A stretch of 64,000 bases of DNA from Comamonadaceae bacterium OTU4NAUVB1 (GCA_024372625.1 CP099604.1:62001-126000); one strand, 5' to 3'. Shown: positions 17,354-26,260, counted from the stretch's first letter. Numbers and translations are program-made. Notes: generated by a model not told the origin, from the letters alone.

Positions 17354-17989
17354 ATGTACATCCCGCCCCATTTCCTGGAAGACCGCCCCGAGGCCCTGCA
17401 CCGCGTGATCCACGCGCACCCGCTGGGCATCCTGGTCTCGCACGCCCCGGGCGAGGGGCCGGCGCTGGACGCGGAGCACCTACCGTTCGCGTTCGACCCC
17501 GGGGCCGGCGCGCACGGCACGCTGTCCGCGCACGTGGCGCGCGCCAATCCGCTCTGGCGGCGCTGTGCGACCGGCACGCCCGTGATGGTGGTCTTCCGCG
17601 CCGCCGAGGCCTACGTCTCGCCCAACTGGTACCCGAGCAAGCACGAGGCCCACCGCCAGGTCCCGACCTGGAACTACGAGGTGGTCCATGCGCACGGCGT
17701 GCTGACCGTGCGCGACGACGAACGCTTCGTGCGCGGCCTCGTCGCGCGGCTGACACGGCGCCACGAGGCGGGCGAGCCGGTGCCCTGGAAGATGGGGGAT
17801 TCGGCGCCCGATTTCATCGATGGCATGCTGCGCGCCATCGTCGGCATCGAGATCGCCGTCACCGCGCTGACGGGCAAGGCCAAGCTGAGCCAGAACCGCG
17901 AGGTGCGCGACCGCGAGGGCGCGGCGGACGCGCTGGCCGCGCGCGGCGAGACCGCGCTGGCCGCGTCGATGCGGCGCGCCGGTCGGTGA
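17354..17989 (+). CDS. FMN-binding PaiB-like protein
   Basis: The product has 211 residues. MYIPPHFLEDRPEALHRVIHAHPLGILVS is the standard opening of the PaiB/FMN-binding split-barrel family. The SPNWYPSKHEAHRQVPTWNYE block in the middle is highly conserved in it. Members were first described as negative regulators of sporulation/degradative enzymes in Bacillus, but in Proteobacteria they are commonly flavin-binding proteins next to MocR regulators and LysE exporters. That is exactly the arrangement here. It is divergent from the MocR gene and ends 10 bp before the LysE-like gene. Confidence 0.9.
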   Translation: MYIPPHFLEDRPEALHRVIHAHPLGILVSHAPGEGPALDAEHLPFAFDPGAGAHGTLSAHVARANPLWRRCATGTPVMVVFRAAEAYVSPNWYPSKHEAHRQVPTWNYEVVHAHGVLTVRDDERFVRGLVARLTRRHEAGEPVPWKMGDSAPDFIDGMLRAIVGIEIAVTALTGKAKLSQNREVRDREGAADALAARGETALAASMRRAGR

Positions 17990-17999
17990 GGAGGCGCCC

Positions 18000-18617
18000 G
18001 TGTCGCTGTTCGCGTTCCTGATGACGGCCCTGCTGCTGGCCGTGACCCCCGGCCCCGGCATCGCCTACGTGGTGGCGCGCACCGTCGCGGGCGGGCGCCG
18101 CGAGGGCCTGGCCTCCTGCCTGGGCACCGGCCTCGGCGGCCTGCTCCACGTGGCGGCGGCGGCGCTGGGGCTGTCGCTGCTGGTGGCCCGGTCGGCGACC
18201 GCGTTCGGCCTGGTGAAGTGGCTGGGCGCGGCCTACCTGGTGTACCTGGGGCTGCGCCTGCTGCTGCATTCCGCGCCGGCGGCGGGGGTGGCGCCGGTGC
18301 CGCCGCGTGGCGCCCGCGCCGCGCTGCGCGAAGGCATCGTGGTCGAGGCGCTGAACGTCAAGACGGCGCTGTTCTTCCTGGCCTTCCTGCCGCAGTTCGT
18401 CGCGCCGGGCGAGCCGCTGGCGCCGCGACTGGCCGTGCTGGGCACGGTGTGCGTCGCGCTCAACACGGGCGTGGACGTGCTGGCGGTGTTCGCCGCCGAG
18501 CGCCTGCTGCGCTCGGACGCCGCGCGGGCCGCGCGCGCCCGGCTGCTCAACCGGACCTCGGGCGCCATGCTGATCGGGCTGGGAGCCCTCCTGGCGGCGA
18601 CGCGGCGCGAGGCCTGA
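18000..18617 (+). CDS. LysE/RhtB family amino-acid exporter
   Basis: The product has 205 residues with five to six hydrophobic segments. The opening MSLFAFLMTALLLAVTPGPGIAYVVARTVAGGRREGL contains the TPGP motif diagnostic of LysE/RhtB transporters. These export amino acids or related metabolites from the cytoplasm. The gene begins with GTG at 18000, with GAGGAGG a few bases upstream, only 10 bp after the PaiB-like gene, so the two form a short operon. The divergent MocR regulator probably controls both. It is convergent with the PepSY gene (8 bp apart). Confidence 0.9.
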   Translation: MSLFAFLMTALLLAVTPGPGIAYVVARTVAGGRREGLASCLGTGLGGLLHVAAAALGLSLLVARSATAFGLVKWLGAAYLVYLGLRLLLHSAPAAGVAPVPPRGARAALREGIVVEALNVKTALFFLAFLPQFVAPGEPLAPRLAVLGTVCVALNTGVDVLAVFAAERLLRSDAARAARARLLNRTSGAMLIGLGALLAATRREA

Positions 18618-18624
18618 GCGACCC

Positions 18625-20025
18625 TCAGCCGTCGCCGAAGACCAGGCGGTCGAACGCCAGCATCGCCAGCATCGAGGCGCCCACCAGCGGGAACACGAGG
18701 CCGCCCACGGCCAGCAGCGCCGCGACGCCGAACAGCGCACGGCGGTCGGCGCCCGGCGGCGGTGCGCCGAGCGCGCCGGCCGGACGGCGCTTCCACCACA
18801 TCGCCACGCCGCTCGCGCACAGCACCAGGATGCCCAGGCACGCGGCGACCAGCGCGATCTGGTTGGGAACGCCGAATTCCTGGCCCAGGTGCACGTTGAT
18901 GCCCCATTCCAGCCAGCGGCCGAGTGGCCCGTAGTCGGCGTAGCGCATGTCCAGCAGCGGCCGGCCGTCGTACCGGTCGAGGTGGATCACGCGCTGGCGC
19001 GCCAGGTCGTCGGGGTAGACCGAGGCGGTGTAGACACCGGTCGGTCCCCGGGGCGGCGTCAGGGTGTAGCCCGGGCCGATGCCCAGGCGTTCGACGATGG
19101 CCATCGCGGCGGCCAGGTCGATCCCGGCGGAAGGCGCGCCGCGGCCGTCGGCGGCCGTGGCCGGGGCGGCGTGGCCGTCGTGTTCCTCGTGCCCGTCGTG
19201 CCCGTCGCGCGCCTCCGGCGGCGTCGAGCGCGGCAGGCGCGCCTGCGCCAGCGACCAGGTCGTCGGCGCGTCGTCGCCCAGGCGCGGCGCCGACGACATC
19301 GGCACCTGCACCCGCACGCCGGCGGGGTAGCCGAAGTTCGACCCGTTGGCCCAGCGGTTGACCTGCGCGCCCCACAGCACCGACCACGGCAGACCCGTAA
19401 CCGCCAGGAAGACCAGCGCGCCGCCCACGATCACGCCCGTGACGGCGTGCAGGTCGCGCCAGAACACGCGCTGGCGCGGCCGACCGCGCACGCGCGTCAC
19501 GCCGCCGCCCCGGCGGCCGCGCGGCCACCACAGGAACACGCCCGTGGCCACCAGCAGCACGGCCCAACCCGCGGCCAGCTCGACGAAGCCGCGCGCTATC
19601 GGGCCGAAATACTTCAGGCTGTGCAGCCGGCGGATCGTCCAGGCGACCGAGCCCTGGTCGCTCAGTTGGCCCAGCACCCGCGCGTCGCGCGGATCGACGT
19701 AGACCGACAGGCGCTCGCCCGCCGCCGTCGCCACACCGACCTCGGCCGAGGCGCCGGCGCGCGCGGCCGGCACGTACCTGAACCAGTCGCCCGGATGCGC
19801 GGCCAGCGCCGCGCCGACGATCTCGCCCGGCGCGCGCGTCGCGCCGGCGGCGGACGGCACGGTCTTCAGGTCGCGGTGGAAGTACCCGTCGATCTGCGTC
19901 TTGAAGACGTAGGCGCCGCCGGTCAGGGCCAGCCAGGCCAGGAACGGCAGCACCAGCAGCCCGGCGTAGAAATGCCAGCGCCAGACCGCGCGCTCGAAGC
20001 GGCCACGAAGGGGGACGGTGGCCAT
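18625..20025 (-). CDS. PepSY-associated inner-membrane protein with a His-rich loop
   Basis: The product has 466 residues and at least four membrane helices: about 18-42, 148-168, 192-214 and two near the C-terminus. This layout matches PepSY_TM proteins that accompany TonB-dependent siderophore receptors and may act as ferric-siderophore reductases. The conserved WRWHFYAGL at the first helix and RDLHAVTGV at the third supply haem/metal-type histidines. An unusual histidine/aspartate-rich stretch lies at 274-286 (GHDGHEEHDGH) in the large loop. It starts one base downstream of the TonB-receptor stop, so it is in that operon. Confidence 0.9.
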   Translation of the reverse strand: MATVPLRGRFERAVWRWHFYAGLLVLPFLAWLALTGGAYVFKTQIDGYFHRDLKTVPSAAGATRAPGEIVGAALAAHPGDWFRYVPAARAGASAEVGVATAAGERLSVYVDPRDARVLGQLSDQGSVAWTIRRLHSLKYFGPIARGFVELAAGWAVLLVATGVFLWWPRGRRGGGVTRVRGRPRQRVFWRDLHAVTGVIVGGALVFLAVTGLPWSVLWGAQVNRWANGSNFGYPAGVRVQVPMSSAPRLGDDAPTTWSLAQARLPRSTPPEARDGHDGHEEHDGHAAPATAADGRGAPSAGIDLAAAMAIVERLGIGPGYTLTPPRGPTGVYTASVYPDDLARQRVIHLDRYDGRPLLDMRYADYGPLGRWLEWGINVHLGQEFGVPNQIALVAACLGILVLCASGVAMWWKRRPAGALGAPPPGADRRALFGVAALLAVGGLVFPLVGASMLAMLAFDRLVFGDG

Positions 20026-20026
20026 C

Positions 20027-22189
20027 TCAGAACCGGTAGGTCGCCGACAGCGCGACGTTGCGCCCCTGGCCCGGCGTGATCCAGCGGCTCACGTGCAGGT
20101 GGCTGGAGACGACGTAGCGCCGGTCGAACAGGTTGCGCAGCGCCAGCTGCACCTCGACCGACCGGCCCGCCGCGAGCGGCTGGCGCCAGGTCTGCACGAG
20201 GTCGAAGCGGGCGTAGCCGGGCAGCACGGTCGTGTTGGCCTCGTCGGCGAAGCGCCGGCCCTGCACGTACAGGCCGGCGCCGGTGCGCCAGCGCGCGTCC
20301 CAGGCGTACTGGGCCCACAGGCTGGCCGACTGGCGCGCCACGTTGGGCACGCGGCGCCCGCCGTAGACGGGGTTGTCGAGGTAGCGCGCGTCGGTCCAGG
20401 CATAGGCCATGGCAACGTTCAGGCGCTCGGTCAGGTCGCCGCGCAGCGACGCTTCCAGGCCCTCGGAGCGGGCGCTGCCGCCGGTGGTGAAGTCGAACAG
20501 GTTCGACGGCGTGCCCAGGTCCGACGCGATCATGTTCTTCTGGTCGAGCCGGTAGAGCGCCACGTCGCCGACCAGCCGGCCGTCGCGCCACGCGGACTTC
20601 CAGCCGACCTCGGCCTGCGCCGAGCGGCGCGAGGGCAGCGACCGGTTGTCCGACGACGCCACCTGGTTGGGCGACAGGCCCGTGGACACGTTGGCGTAGA
20701 GCGTGTCGCGCTCCGACAGCCGCCGCAGCACGGCCAGCTTGGGCGACCAGCGCGACTCGTCCACCGGCTGCACGCCGGCCGTGCCGTACAGGAAAGTCTG
20801 GCGCGTGAAGCGCAGGCCGGCGACGACCGACCAGTCGCCCAGGTCGATGCGGTCCTGCGCCGACGCCGCCGTGCTCTCCAGGTCCTGCGTGGTGAGCGTT
20901 GAGGGCAGCGCGACGCCCGCCGCCGGGGCCGTCACGCGGCCATACACGGGGGCGTAGACGTTGATCGGCGGGCTGGTGACGGCCGGCACCGCGAGCGAGG
21001 GCTGGTTCAGCCGCTCGCGGTAGTGCTCGGCGCCCAGGTGGAACTGGTGGCGCAGGCCGCCCCAGGCCCGGGTGCCGGTGACCGATGCCGCCACCGAGTC
21101 GATGCGCCGCGTGGTCTCCGGCTCCCACGCCGACACGCGCGCCCAGGTGCCCGCCGGCGCGCCGGCCAGCGGGTTGCCGTTGAGCAGGTTCTTGATCGAG
21201 GTCGAGCGGCCTTCCAGGTGGGTCAGGTCCAGCGCCAGGCGCGTGTCGGCCCCCAGGGCGACGTCGCCGTGCAGGTCGACGACGCGGTTGTCGGTGGTGG
21301 AGTCGCCGAAGGGCTCGCCGAACTGGCGGTCGCGCGGCACGTCGACCGGCCGGCCGCCCAGCGCGGGGATGCCGTAGTCGGGCCGGTAGGTCTGGTTCGT
21401 GGCCTCCACGTTGGCGCGCAGGTGGTAGCGGTCGCCGTCGCTCTTCGCGACGCCGAACCGCACCCCGTCGAGCCGGTCGGGCACGTGGCGCCACTCGCTC
21501 GCGGCCGAGTGCGTGGCGCTCAGCCGGGCGGCGAGTTCATTCTCGGCCGATAGCACGCGGTTGAGGTCGATCGAGGTCTCGCGCGCGCCGTGGCTGCCGG
21601 CGCCGAGCGTCACGCTGCCGAAGTCGGCCAGCTGCGGCTGGCGCGTCACGAGGTTGACGGTGCCGCCCGGCTCGCTGCGCACGCCCAGCGCGGCGCCGGG
21701 GCCGCGCAGCACCTCGATCCGGTCGAGGAAGGCCGGCACGAACGGATGGTTCGACAGCCGCACGCCGTCGCGCAGCACGCGGTTGGACCCGGTGCCGCTG
21801 TCGGCGACCGCGCCGCGCAGGATGAAGAACTGTGTGTGCGCGCCGTTGAAGCCGGAATCCGCCTGGGCCCCCGGCACGTTGCGCAAGGCGTCCTGCAGCG
21901 TGGTCCCGGCCTGCTCGCGGACCTGTTCGGTCGGCACGTCCGTCACGGAGAAGGGGGTGTCGAGCGTCGAGCCGGCGCTGCCGGTGGCGAGGCCGCCCGC
22001 GCGCTGCGCGGCGGGCAGGGCGGGCGCGGTCACCGTCACCGGCGCCAAGGTGCGCGCGTCGCCCTCCTGGGCGGACGCGGGCGACGCCGGCAGCAACAGG
22101 GCGGCGCCGGCGGTGGCCAATGCGCTGGAGAGCGTGGGGGCCGAGCGGCGGCGGACGGTCGGGCTTTCGCCCGGAAAGGAAAGGACCAT
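20027..22189 (-). CDS. TonB-dependent siderophore receptor
   Basis: The product has 720 residues, normal for a ferric-siderophore receptor. A signal peptide ends near PASAQ (about residue 40). The plug domain follows (TPFSVTDVPTEQVREQAGTTLQDALRNVPG, then GGTVNLVTRQP). A 22-strand barrel fills the remainder and ends NVALSATYRF with the C-terminal Phe needed for outer-membrane insertion. It would import a ferric or other metal chelate using TonB energy. The ATG at 22189 has GGAG upstream; the in-frame extension to 22504 does not look like a signal. DUF2946 gene upstream and PepSY gene downstream complete a metal-uptake operon. Confidence 0.94.
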   Translation of the reverse strand: MVLSFPGESPTVRRRSAPTLSSALATAGAALLLPASPASAQEGDARTLAPVTVTAPALPAAQRAGGLATGSAGSTLDTPFSVTDVPTEQVREQAGTTLQDALRNVPGAQADSGFNGAHTQFFILRGAVADSGTGSNRVLRDGVRLSNHPFVPAFLDRIEVLRGPGAALGVRSEPGGTVNLVTRQPQLADFGSVTLGAGSHGARETSIDLNRVLSAENELAARLSATHSAASEWRHVPDRLDGVRFGVAKSDGDRYHLRANVEATNQTYRPDYGIPALGGRPVDVPRDRQFGEPFGDSTTDNRVVDLHGDVALGADTRLALDLTHLEGRSTSIKNLLNGNPLAGAPAGTWARVSAWEPETTRRIDSVAASVTGTRAWGGLRHQFHLGAEHYRERLNQPSLAVPAVTSPPINVYAPVYGRVTAPAAGVALPSTLTTQDLESTAASAQDRIDLGDWSVVAGLRFTRQTFLYGTAGVQPVDESRWSPKLAVLRRLSERDTLYANVSTGLSPNQVASSDNRSLPSRRSAQAEVGWKSAWRDGRLVGDVALYRLDQKNMIASDLGTPSNLFDFTTGGSARSEGLEASLRGDLTERLNVAMAYAWTDARYLDNPVYGGRRVPNVARQSASLWAQYAWDARWRTGAGLYVQGRRFADEANTTVLPGYARFDLVQTWRQPLAAGRSVEVQLALRNLFDRRYVVSSHLHVSRWITPGQGRNVALSATYRF

Positions 22190-22338
22190 GGGAAATTCTC
22201 CGGCGACCGCCGTCGTGGCCGTCGCTTGGGACGTCGTCCGCCGGGCGTCCGGGCCCGTGCGGCGCGACGTCGTCGAACCGTGGCCCCGCGGCGCGACGGG
22301 CGCGGACGCCATCGACGAGCGGGGAAGGAGGGATCGGT

Positions 22339-22701
22339 TCAGGCGCGCGGTGGCGGCCCGCGCGCGGGCAGGGGCGCGCGGGTGGCCGCGGCGATGCGGG
22401 CCGACGGGATGGACCGGACCGCGCGGCCCAGGGACAGGAGCCGGGGTGACCGCGGCGCCACGGCATCGGGCGGCGGTACGCCGGCGGCGGCGCACAGCGC
22501 GCAATCCATCGCCATGCGGCCGGGTTCGTGCGCGCCGTCGTCACCGCGCACCACCACGCGGACCATGCCGGCGCTGGAACACACCACCTCCAGCGACCGC
22601 GGATGCACCAGCGGCGCCGCCATCGCCACGCCCAGCGAGCACAGGAACCACGCCAGCACGCAGCGGTGCAGGAGGGCGAGGCGGCGGCGGCGCGGATGCA
22701 T
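22339..22701 (-). CDS. DUF2946 family protein
   Basis: The product has 120 residues. A basic N-terminus and one hydrophobic helix (LALLHRCVLAWFLCSLGVAMAAP) suggest a signal or anchor. The mature part carries DCALCAAAG with the CxxC pair typical of DUF2946. The family is small, poorly characterised and usually beside copper- or siderophore-type TonB receptors. Here it lies upstream of the receptor on the same strand. A role in metal sensing or handling in the periplasm is inference from this linkage. Start at 22701 chosen over 22746 because the signal-like segment begins there. Confidence 0.72.
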   Translation of the reverse strand: MHPRRRRLALLHRCVLAWFLCSLGVAMAAPLVHPRSLEVVCSSAGMVRVVVRGDDGAHEPGRMAMDCALCAAAGVPPPDAVAPRSPRLLSLGRAVRSIPSARIAAATRAPLPARGPPPRA

Positions 22702-22810
22702 GGCGGATCGATTATCGGACGAGCATCGCCATCGGTGTCGGGACATATCGCCCCAGTGCGGCTCGGCCCGACCGGGCCTGCGGACGTGCGGCCTGCCGGC
22801 CGCCGCTGCT

Positions 22811-23233
22811 TCAGCGAGGACGCGTCGGCGGTCCCGCGTCGGTCGCGTCGACCGCGAGTTCGGGGTAGCCCGTCGCGTCGTCGCGCGCGCGCGACAGGCG
22901 CCAGCCGGGCAATCCGACCAGCAGCACCTCGACGGTCGTGCGCACGCGGTTGCCCGTGACGACGTGCTCGCCGCTCACTGCGCCCGTGGCGGATGCGACG
23001 CTCATGTGCAGGTGCGCGCCTTGCGGCGTGACGGTGCCCGACAGGCTCAGGATCTCGTGGTCGCTGGGCAGCCGCGCAGCCTCGTCTGCACCGGCGAAGC
23101 GCAACCGCGCCTCGCCGATGCTGCCGATGCCGCAGACCACGAAGGCACCATCTGGAAAGGCCTGGCGGGCCAGGGCCTCCAGGGCGGGCCTCAGGTCGTC
23201 GCCGGGCAGCAGGCGCAGGGGAAGGGATCGCAT
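22811..23233 (-). CDS. PPC/DUF296 domain protein
   Basis: The product has 140 residues and consists of one PPC (DUF296) domain. Family landmarks are MRSLPLRLLPGDDL, VVCGIGSIGEARLRF, ILSLSGTV and the histidine motif HLHMSVASATGAVSGEH (close to HLH...G.v.GGH). In plants this domain is attached to AT-hooks; stand-alone bacterial forms are trimeric proteins of unknown function. The last 20 residues are divergent and Pro/Arg-rich. An alternative ATG at 23272 would add 13 residues. It lies between the TonB operon and the DUF4142 gene, both on the same strand. Confidence 0.8.
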   Translation of the reverse strand: MRSLPLRLLPGDDLRPALEALARQAFPDGAFVVCGIGSIGEARLRFAGADEAARLPSDHEILSLSGTVTPQGAHLHMSVASATGAVSGEHVVTGNRVRTTVEVLLVGLPGWRLSRARDDATGYPELAVDATDAGPPTRPR

Positions 23234-23402
23234 GGGGAAGGAAGCATCGAGGGCGGTGGGGTCCTCGATCATGCGGCCGCCCCCCGATGCGCGTGGGGCG
23301 CGTGGTGCACGTGAAAACCGCGCCGGCGAGCGACCGGTGTGCCACGCACCCCGCGGACCGGGTGCCGCCCCGGCTCGAGACCGGCACGCGCGGTCGATCC
23401 GG

Positions 23403-24020
23403 TTACTTGTTCTTCGCGCCGTCGAGTTCCTGGGCGTGCTTCAGATGGCCCTGGACCACCGGCAGCATCTTGTCCGCCAACGCCTTGAGGTCCGCGTCCT
23501 GGGCGTTGGCCTGGGTCTTCTTCAACAGCTTCTCGGTCGCGACGTGGTCGCCGACGCCCGAGGTCTTGACATAGCTCTTGTCGAACGAGTTGCCGCTCAT
23601 CAGCTTGAGCTTGGTCATCGCGGCCTTGTGCTTGACATCCGGGCTGTCCGGCAGCTTCACGTCCTTGGCCTGGGCGAGTTGGGTCACGTCGCCCAGGGCC
23701 TTGGTGTGGTCGTCCACCATGGCCTGCGCGAACGCCTTGACCTTGGGGTCGGCAGCCTTCTCGAGCGCGAGCTGGCCGGTGGCGATCTCGGCCAGATTGG
23801 CATGCGCGATGTCCCTGAGCATGCCGGCGTCGGCCCGGCTGGTCTTGCCGGCCATCGCGCCGGTGTTCGGCGCGGCCATGCCGCCGGAGGTGCCGGTGGT
23901 GCCGGGAGCGGCATTGGCGGGTTGCGCGTGCGCCACCGGCGCCAGCAGCATGGCGGCGGGAAGGAGCAGGACGCCGCAAGCGGAAGCGATGCGGGCGAGA
24001 CGGGGAGCGGTTCGGGTCAT
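23403..24020 (-). CDS. DUF4142 domain exported protein
   Basis: The product has 205 residues. A signal peptide ends at about residue 33 (PVAHAQ). The rest is a DUF4142 ferritin-like helical bundle: MLRDIAHANLAEIATGQLALEKAADPKVKAFAQAMVDDHTKALGDV is characteristic. These periplasmic proteins are abundant in soil Proteobacteria, are often stress-induced, and their biochemistry is unsettled. The start ATG at 24020 has AAGGA about 9 bases upstream. It is divergent from the manganese catalase gene across a 411-bp region, which suggests shared stress control. Confidence 0.87.
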   Translation of the reverse strand: MTRTAPRLARIASACGVLLLPAAMLLAPVAHAQPANAAPGTTGTSGGMAAPNTGAMAGKTSRADAGMLRDIAHANLAEIATGQLALEKAADPKVKAFAQAMVDDHTKALGDVTQLAQAKDVKLPDSPDVKHKAAMTKLKLMSGNSFDKSYVKTSGVGDHVATEKLLKKTQANAQDADLKALADKMLPVVQGHLKHAQELDGAKNK

Positions 24021-24431
24021 GGCGAGGTTTCCTTTGTAAAAGCCCACTCTGGACACGTCGCTCCGGCCGCGATTGTCGGAGAGGGACTTCAAATCATGGC
24101 AGCCAGTCAGGAAGCGGCCGGTCGCCGCATTGCAAGCAATTGCATCGGCGCATTGCCCGTGGGCATTCCAATTGCCCCACGGACCGATGGGAAGCCCCAC
24201 TGCAATTGCGAATAAGGCCGCGCACATTGCAACATGGCGTCAGATGTTGATCCCGGTTAATCGGCAATCGAATTGGCGAGTGCTATTAGGCGGGAGTCAT
24301 TTCACGTGTCAGTCAATACAACAGTCTCTCGCGCCATTGGACGACATGGAAGCGACGACGCAGGAGACGAACTGAAGGCCGGTCGACACACCGATCCCAC
24401 CCATCCATCATCTTCATTGAAGGAGTCCACG
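24021..24431. promoter_or_regulatory. 411-bp divergent intergenic region with clustered ATTGC motifs
   Basis: This region between the DUF4142 and manganese catalase genes holds no gene. Between 24125 and 24300 it contains at least seven ATTGC/GCAAT elements, including two GCAATTGC palindromes and the octamer GGCAATTG read on the minus strand (24169-24176). CGGCAATCG near 24272 recurs upstream of the CsbD-like gene at 55 kb. Such clustering in the promoter region of two stress-type genes suggests a shared regulator. The AT-richer composition could also explain part of it. Confidence 0.4.
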
Positions 24432-25337
24432 ATGTTCTCTCACAACAAGCGTCTTCAATACACCTTGCGTGTCAGCGAGGCCAATCCCGGACTGGCCAAC
24501 CTCATGCTGGAGCAGTTCGGCGGACCGCAGGGCGAACTCGCCGCGGCGTGCCGCTATTTCACCCAGGCCATCGGCGAGGACGATCCCGGTCGCAAGGACA
24601 TGCTCTTCGACATCGCGACCGAGGAACTGAGCCACCTCGAGGTCATCGGCACGATGGTGGCGATGCTCAACAAGGGCGCGAAGGGCCGGCTGGCCGAGGG
24701 CGTCGATTCCGAGGCGGACATGTACCGCTCGATCACGGCCGCGGGCAACGACAGTCACGTGACGCAGGTTCTCTACGGGGGCGGACCGCCGCTGGTCAAT
24801 TCGGCGGGCGTTCCCTGGACCGCCGCGTACATCGACACCATCGGCGAGCCGACGGCCGACCTGCGCTCCAACATCGCGGCGGAGGCGCGCGCGAAGATCG
24901 TCTACGAGCGACTGATCAATTTGACGGACGATCCGGGCGTCAAGGACGCGCTCAACTTCCTCATGACGCGCGAGATTGCGCACCAGAAGTCGTTCGAGAA
25001 GGCGCTCTACGCCATCACCCCGAACTTCCCGCCGGGCAAGCTGCCGGGCAAGCCGGAGTTCACGAATGTCTACTTCGACATGTCCAAGGGCAACGACGTG
25101 AAGGGTCCGTGGAACGATGGCCCGGGCTGGGAGGTGGTCAGCGATCCCGAAGCGCAGATGGCGGTCGACGGCGGCGACGGCGTGGCGGCCGTGGGCCTGA
25201 CGTCGGCGGAGAAGGACGTGGTGCTCACCATGGCCGCGCGGACGGCGTCCGACGCGACCAGCAACCCCCGCACCGGCGCGGAACTGGGCATGTCGCCTGC
25301 CGACGCCCAGGCGGTCGGCGCGACGACCACGCGCTGA
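24432..25337 (+). CDS. manganese catalase
   Basis: The product has 301 residues and converts hydrogen peroxide to water and oxygen using a dinuclear manganese centre. The four-helix ferritin-like core is visible with the expected ligands: Glu35, Glu65, His68, Glu151 and His184, in the motifs GELAAACRYF, ATEELSHLE, AAEARAKIVYERL and TREIAHQKSF. Length matches Mn catalases of non-haem type (about 270-300). A strong ribosome site (GAAGGAG) precedes the ATG. No signal peptide, so cytoplasmic. A rho-independent terminator follows at 25386. The DUF4142 gene diverges from it and a Crp/Fnr gene follows. Confidence 0.94.
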   Translation: MFSHNKRLQYTLRVSEANPGLANLMLEQFGGPQGELAAACRYFTQAIGEDDPGRKDMLFDIATEELSHLEVIGTMVAMLNKGAKGRLAEGVDSEADMYRSITAAGNDSHVTQVLYGGGPPLVNSAGVPWTAAYIDTIGEPTADLRSNIAAEARAKIVYERLINLTDDPGVKDALNFLMTREIAHQKSFEKALYAITPNFPPGKLPGKPEFTNVYFDMSKGNDVKGPWNDGPGWEVVSDPEAQMAVDGGDGVAAVGLTSAEKDVVLTMAARTASDATSNPRTGAELGMSPADAQAVGATTTR

Positions 25338-25385
25338 CCCACGGCCGGGCCCGACGATTCACCTTGGTGCATTGCGCACCCCTTG

Positions 25386-25417
25386 GCCCGGCGGTCCCTG
25401 ATCGCCGGGCTTTTTTT
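25386..25417 (+). terminator. rho-independent terminator after manganese catalase
   Basis: An 8-bp perfect stem, GCCCGGCG (25386-25393) pairing with CGCCGGGC (25403-25410), a 9-base loop, then seven T residues at 25411-25417. It lies 49 bp after the stop of the catalase gene and separates it from the Crp/Fnr gene. Confidence 0.92.
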
Positions 25418-25489
25418 CGCGCGCGGCGATCGCCCGCGCATGCCGCAGACTCACGGCTTTTCGATGTATTTGATTTCGAGGTCTTTTCC

Positions 25490-26242
25490 ATGCTCCTGGC
25501 CAACGTCCTGAAGAACCGCGCTTCCGAACTGTCGTCCGCCGACCGGCACGTCCTGCAGGCGGCCATCCGGGAGACGCGGACGTTCGAGGCCGGGGAGACC
25601 GTCGTGCACCAGGGCCTCCCGGTGAACGTCAGCACGTTGCTGGTGGAAGGCTTCATGACGCGCCACGTCGATGCGCCCGATGGGCGGCGCCACCTGGTCG
25701 CGGTGCACGTGCCGGGCGACTTCGTGGACCTGCATGCCTATGCGCTCAAGCGGCTCGACCACGACGTCGGCGCCCTCACGGTCACGACGGCGGCGATCGT
25801 GCCGCATTCGGCGCTCAAGCGCATCCAAGAACTCGACGGCCGTCTGGCGCGGCGGCTGTGGTTCCTCACGCTGCTCGACGCGGCCATGCACCGGCAGTGG
25901 ATCTTCCGCCTCGCCAGCCTCAACGCGTCCGAACGCATCGCGCACTTCCTGTGCGAGATGAACGCCCGGCTGCTGGCGATCGGCCTGTCCGACGGCGAGT
26001 CGTTCTTCCTGCCGATGACGCAGTCCGACCTCGGGGAGGTCTGCGGCCTGACGAACGTCCACGTCAACCGCGTCCTGCGCGAATTGAGGGAGGCGGGGCT
26101 GTGCCAGCTGCGCTCCTCCCACGTGCGCATCACGGACCTGAAGGGACTGGTGGCGCGCGCCAGGTTCGACCCGAACTACCTCTACCTCAACGCGCGGACG
26201 ACGGCTCGCGCGGCGGGGGGCGCCGGCGATCCGGGCGCCTGA
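25490..26242 (+). CDS. Crp/Fnr family transcriptional regulator
   Basis: The product has 250 residues. A cyclic-nucleotide-type beta-roll sensor occupies about 15-130 (FEAGETVVHQGLPVNVSTLLVEGFMTR), followed by the dimer helix and a C-terminal winged helix at about 165-235 (MTQSDLGEVCGLTNVHVNRVLRELREAGL). There is no N-terminal cysteine cluster, so it is not an iron-sulfur FNR. It lies just after the catalase terminator and so has its own promoter. It is a reasonable candidate regulator of the catalase/DUF4142 pair; that is inference from position. Confidence 0.9.
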   Translation: MLLANVLKNRASELSSADRHVLQAAIRETRTFEAGETVVHQGLPVNVSTLLVEGFMTRHVDAPDGRRHLVAVHVPGDFVDLHAYALKRLDHDVGALTVTTAAIVPHSALKRIQELDGRLARRLWFLTLLDAAMHRQWIFRLASLNASERIAHFLCEMNARLLAIGLSDGESFFLPMTQSDLGEVCGLTNVHVNRVLRELREAGLCQLRSSHVRITDLKGLVARARFDPNYLYLNARTTARAAGGAGDPGA

Positions 26243-26260
26243 ACGCGCGCCGGTCCTCGG

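Noticed and set aside
16009-18021. A 670-codon plus-strand frame across the MocR, PaiB-like and LysE-like genes.
   Set aside because: It crosses the boundaries of three real genes in the wrong frames and lacks protein-like features.
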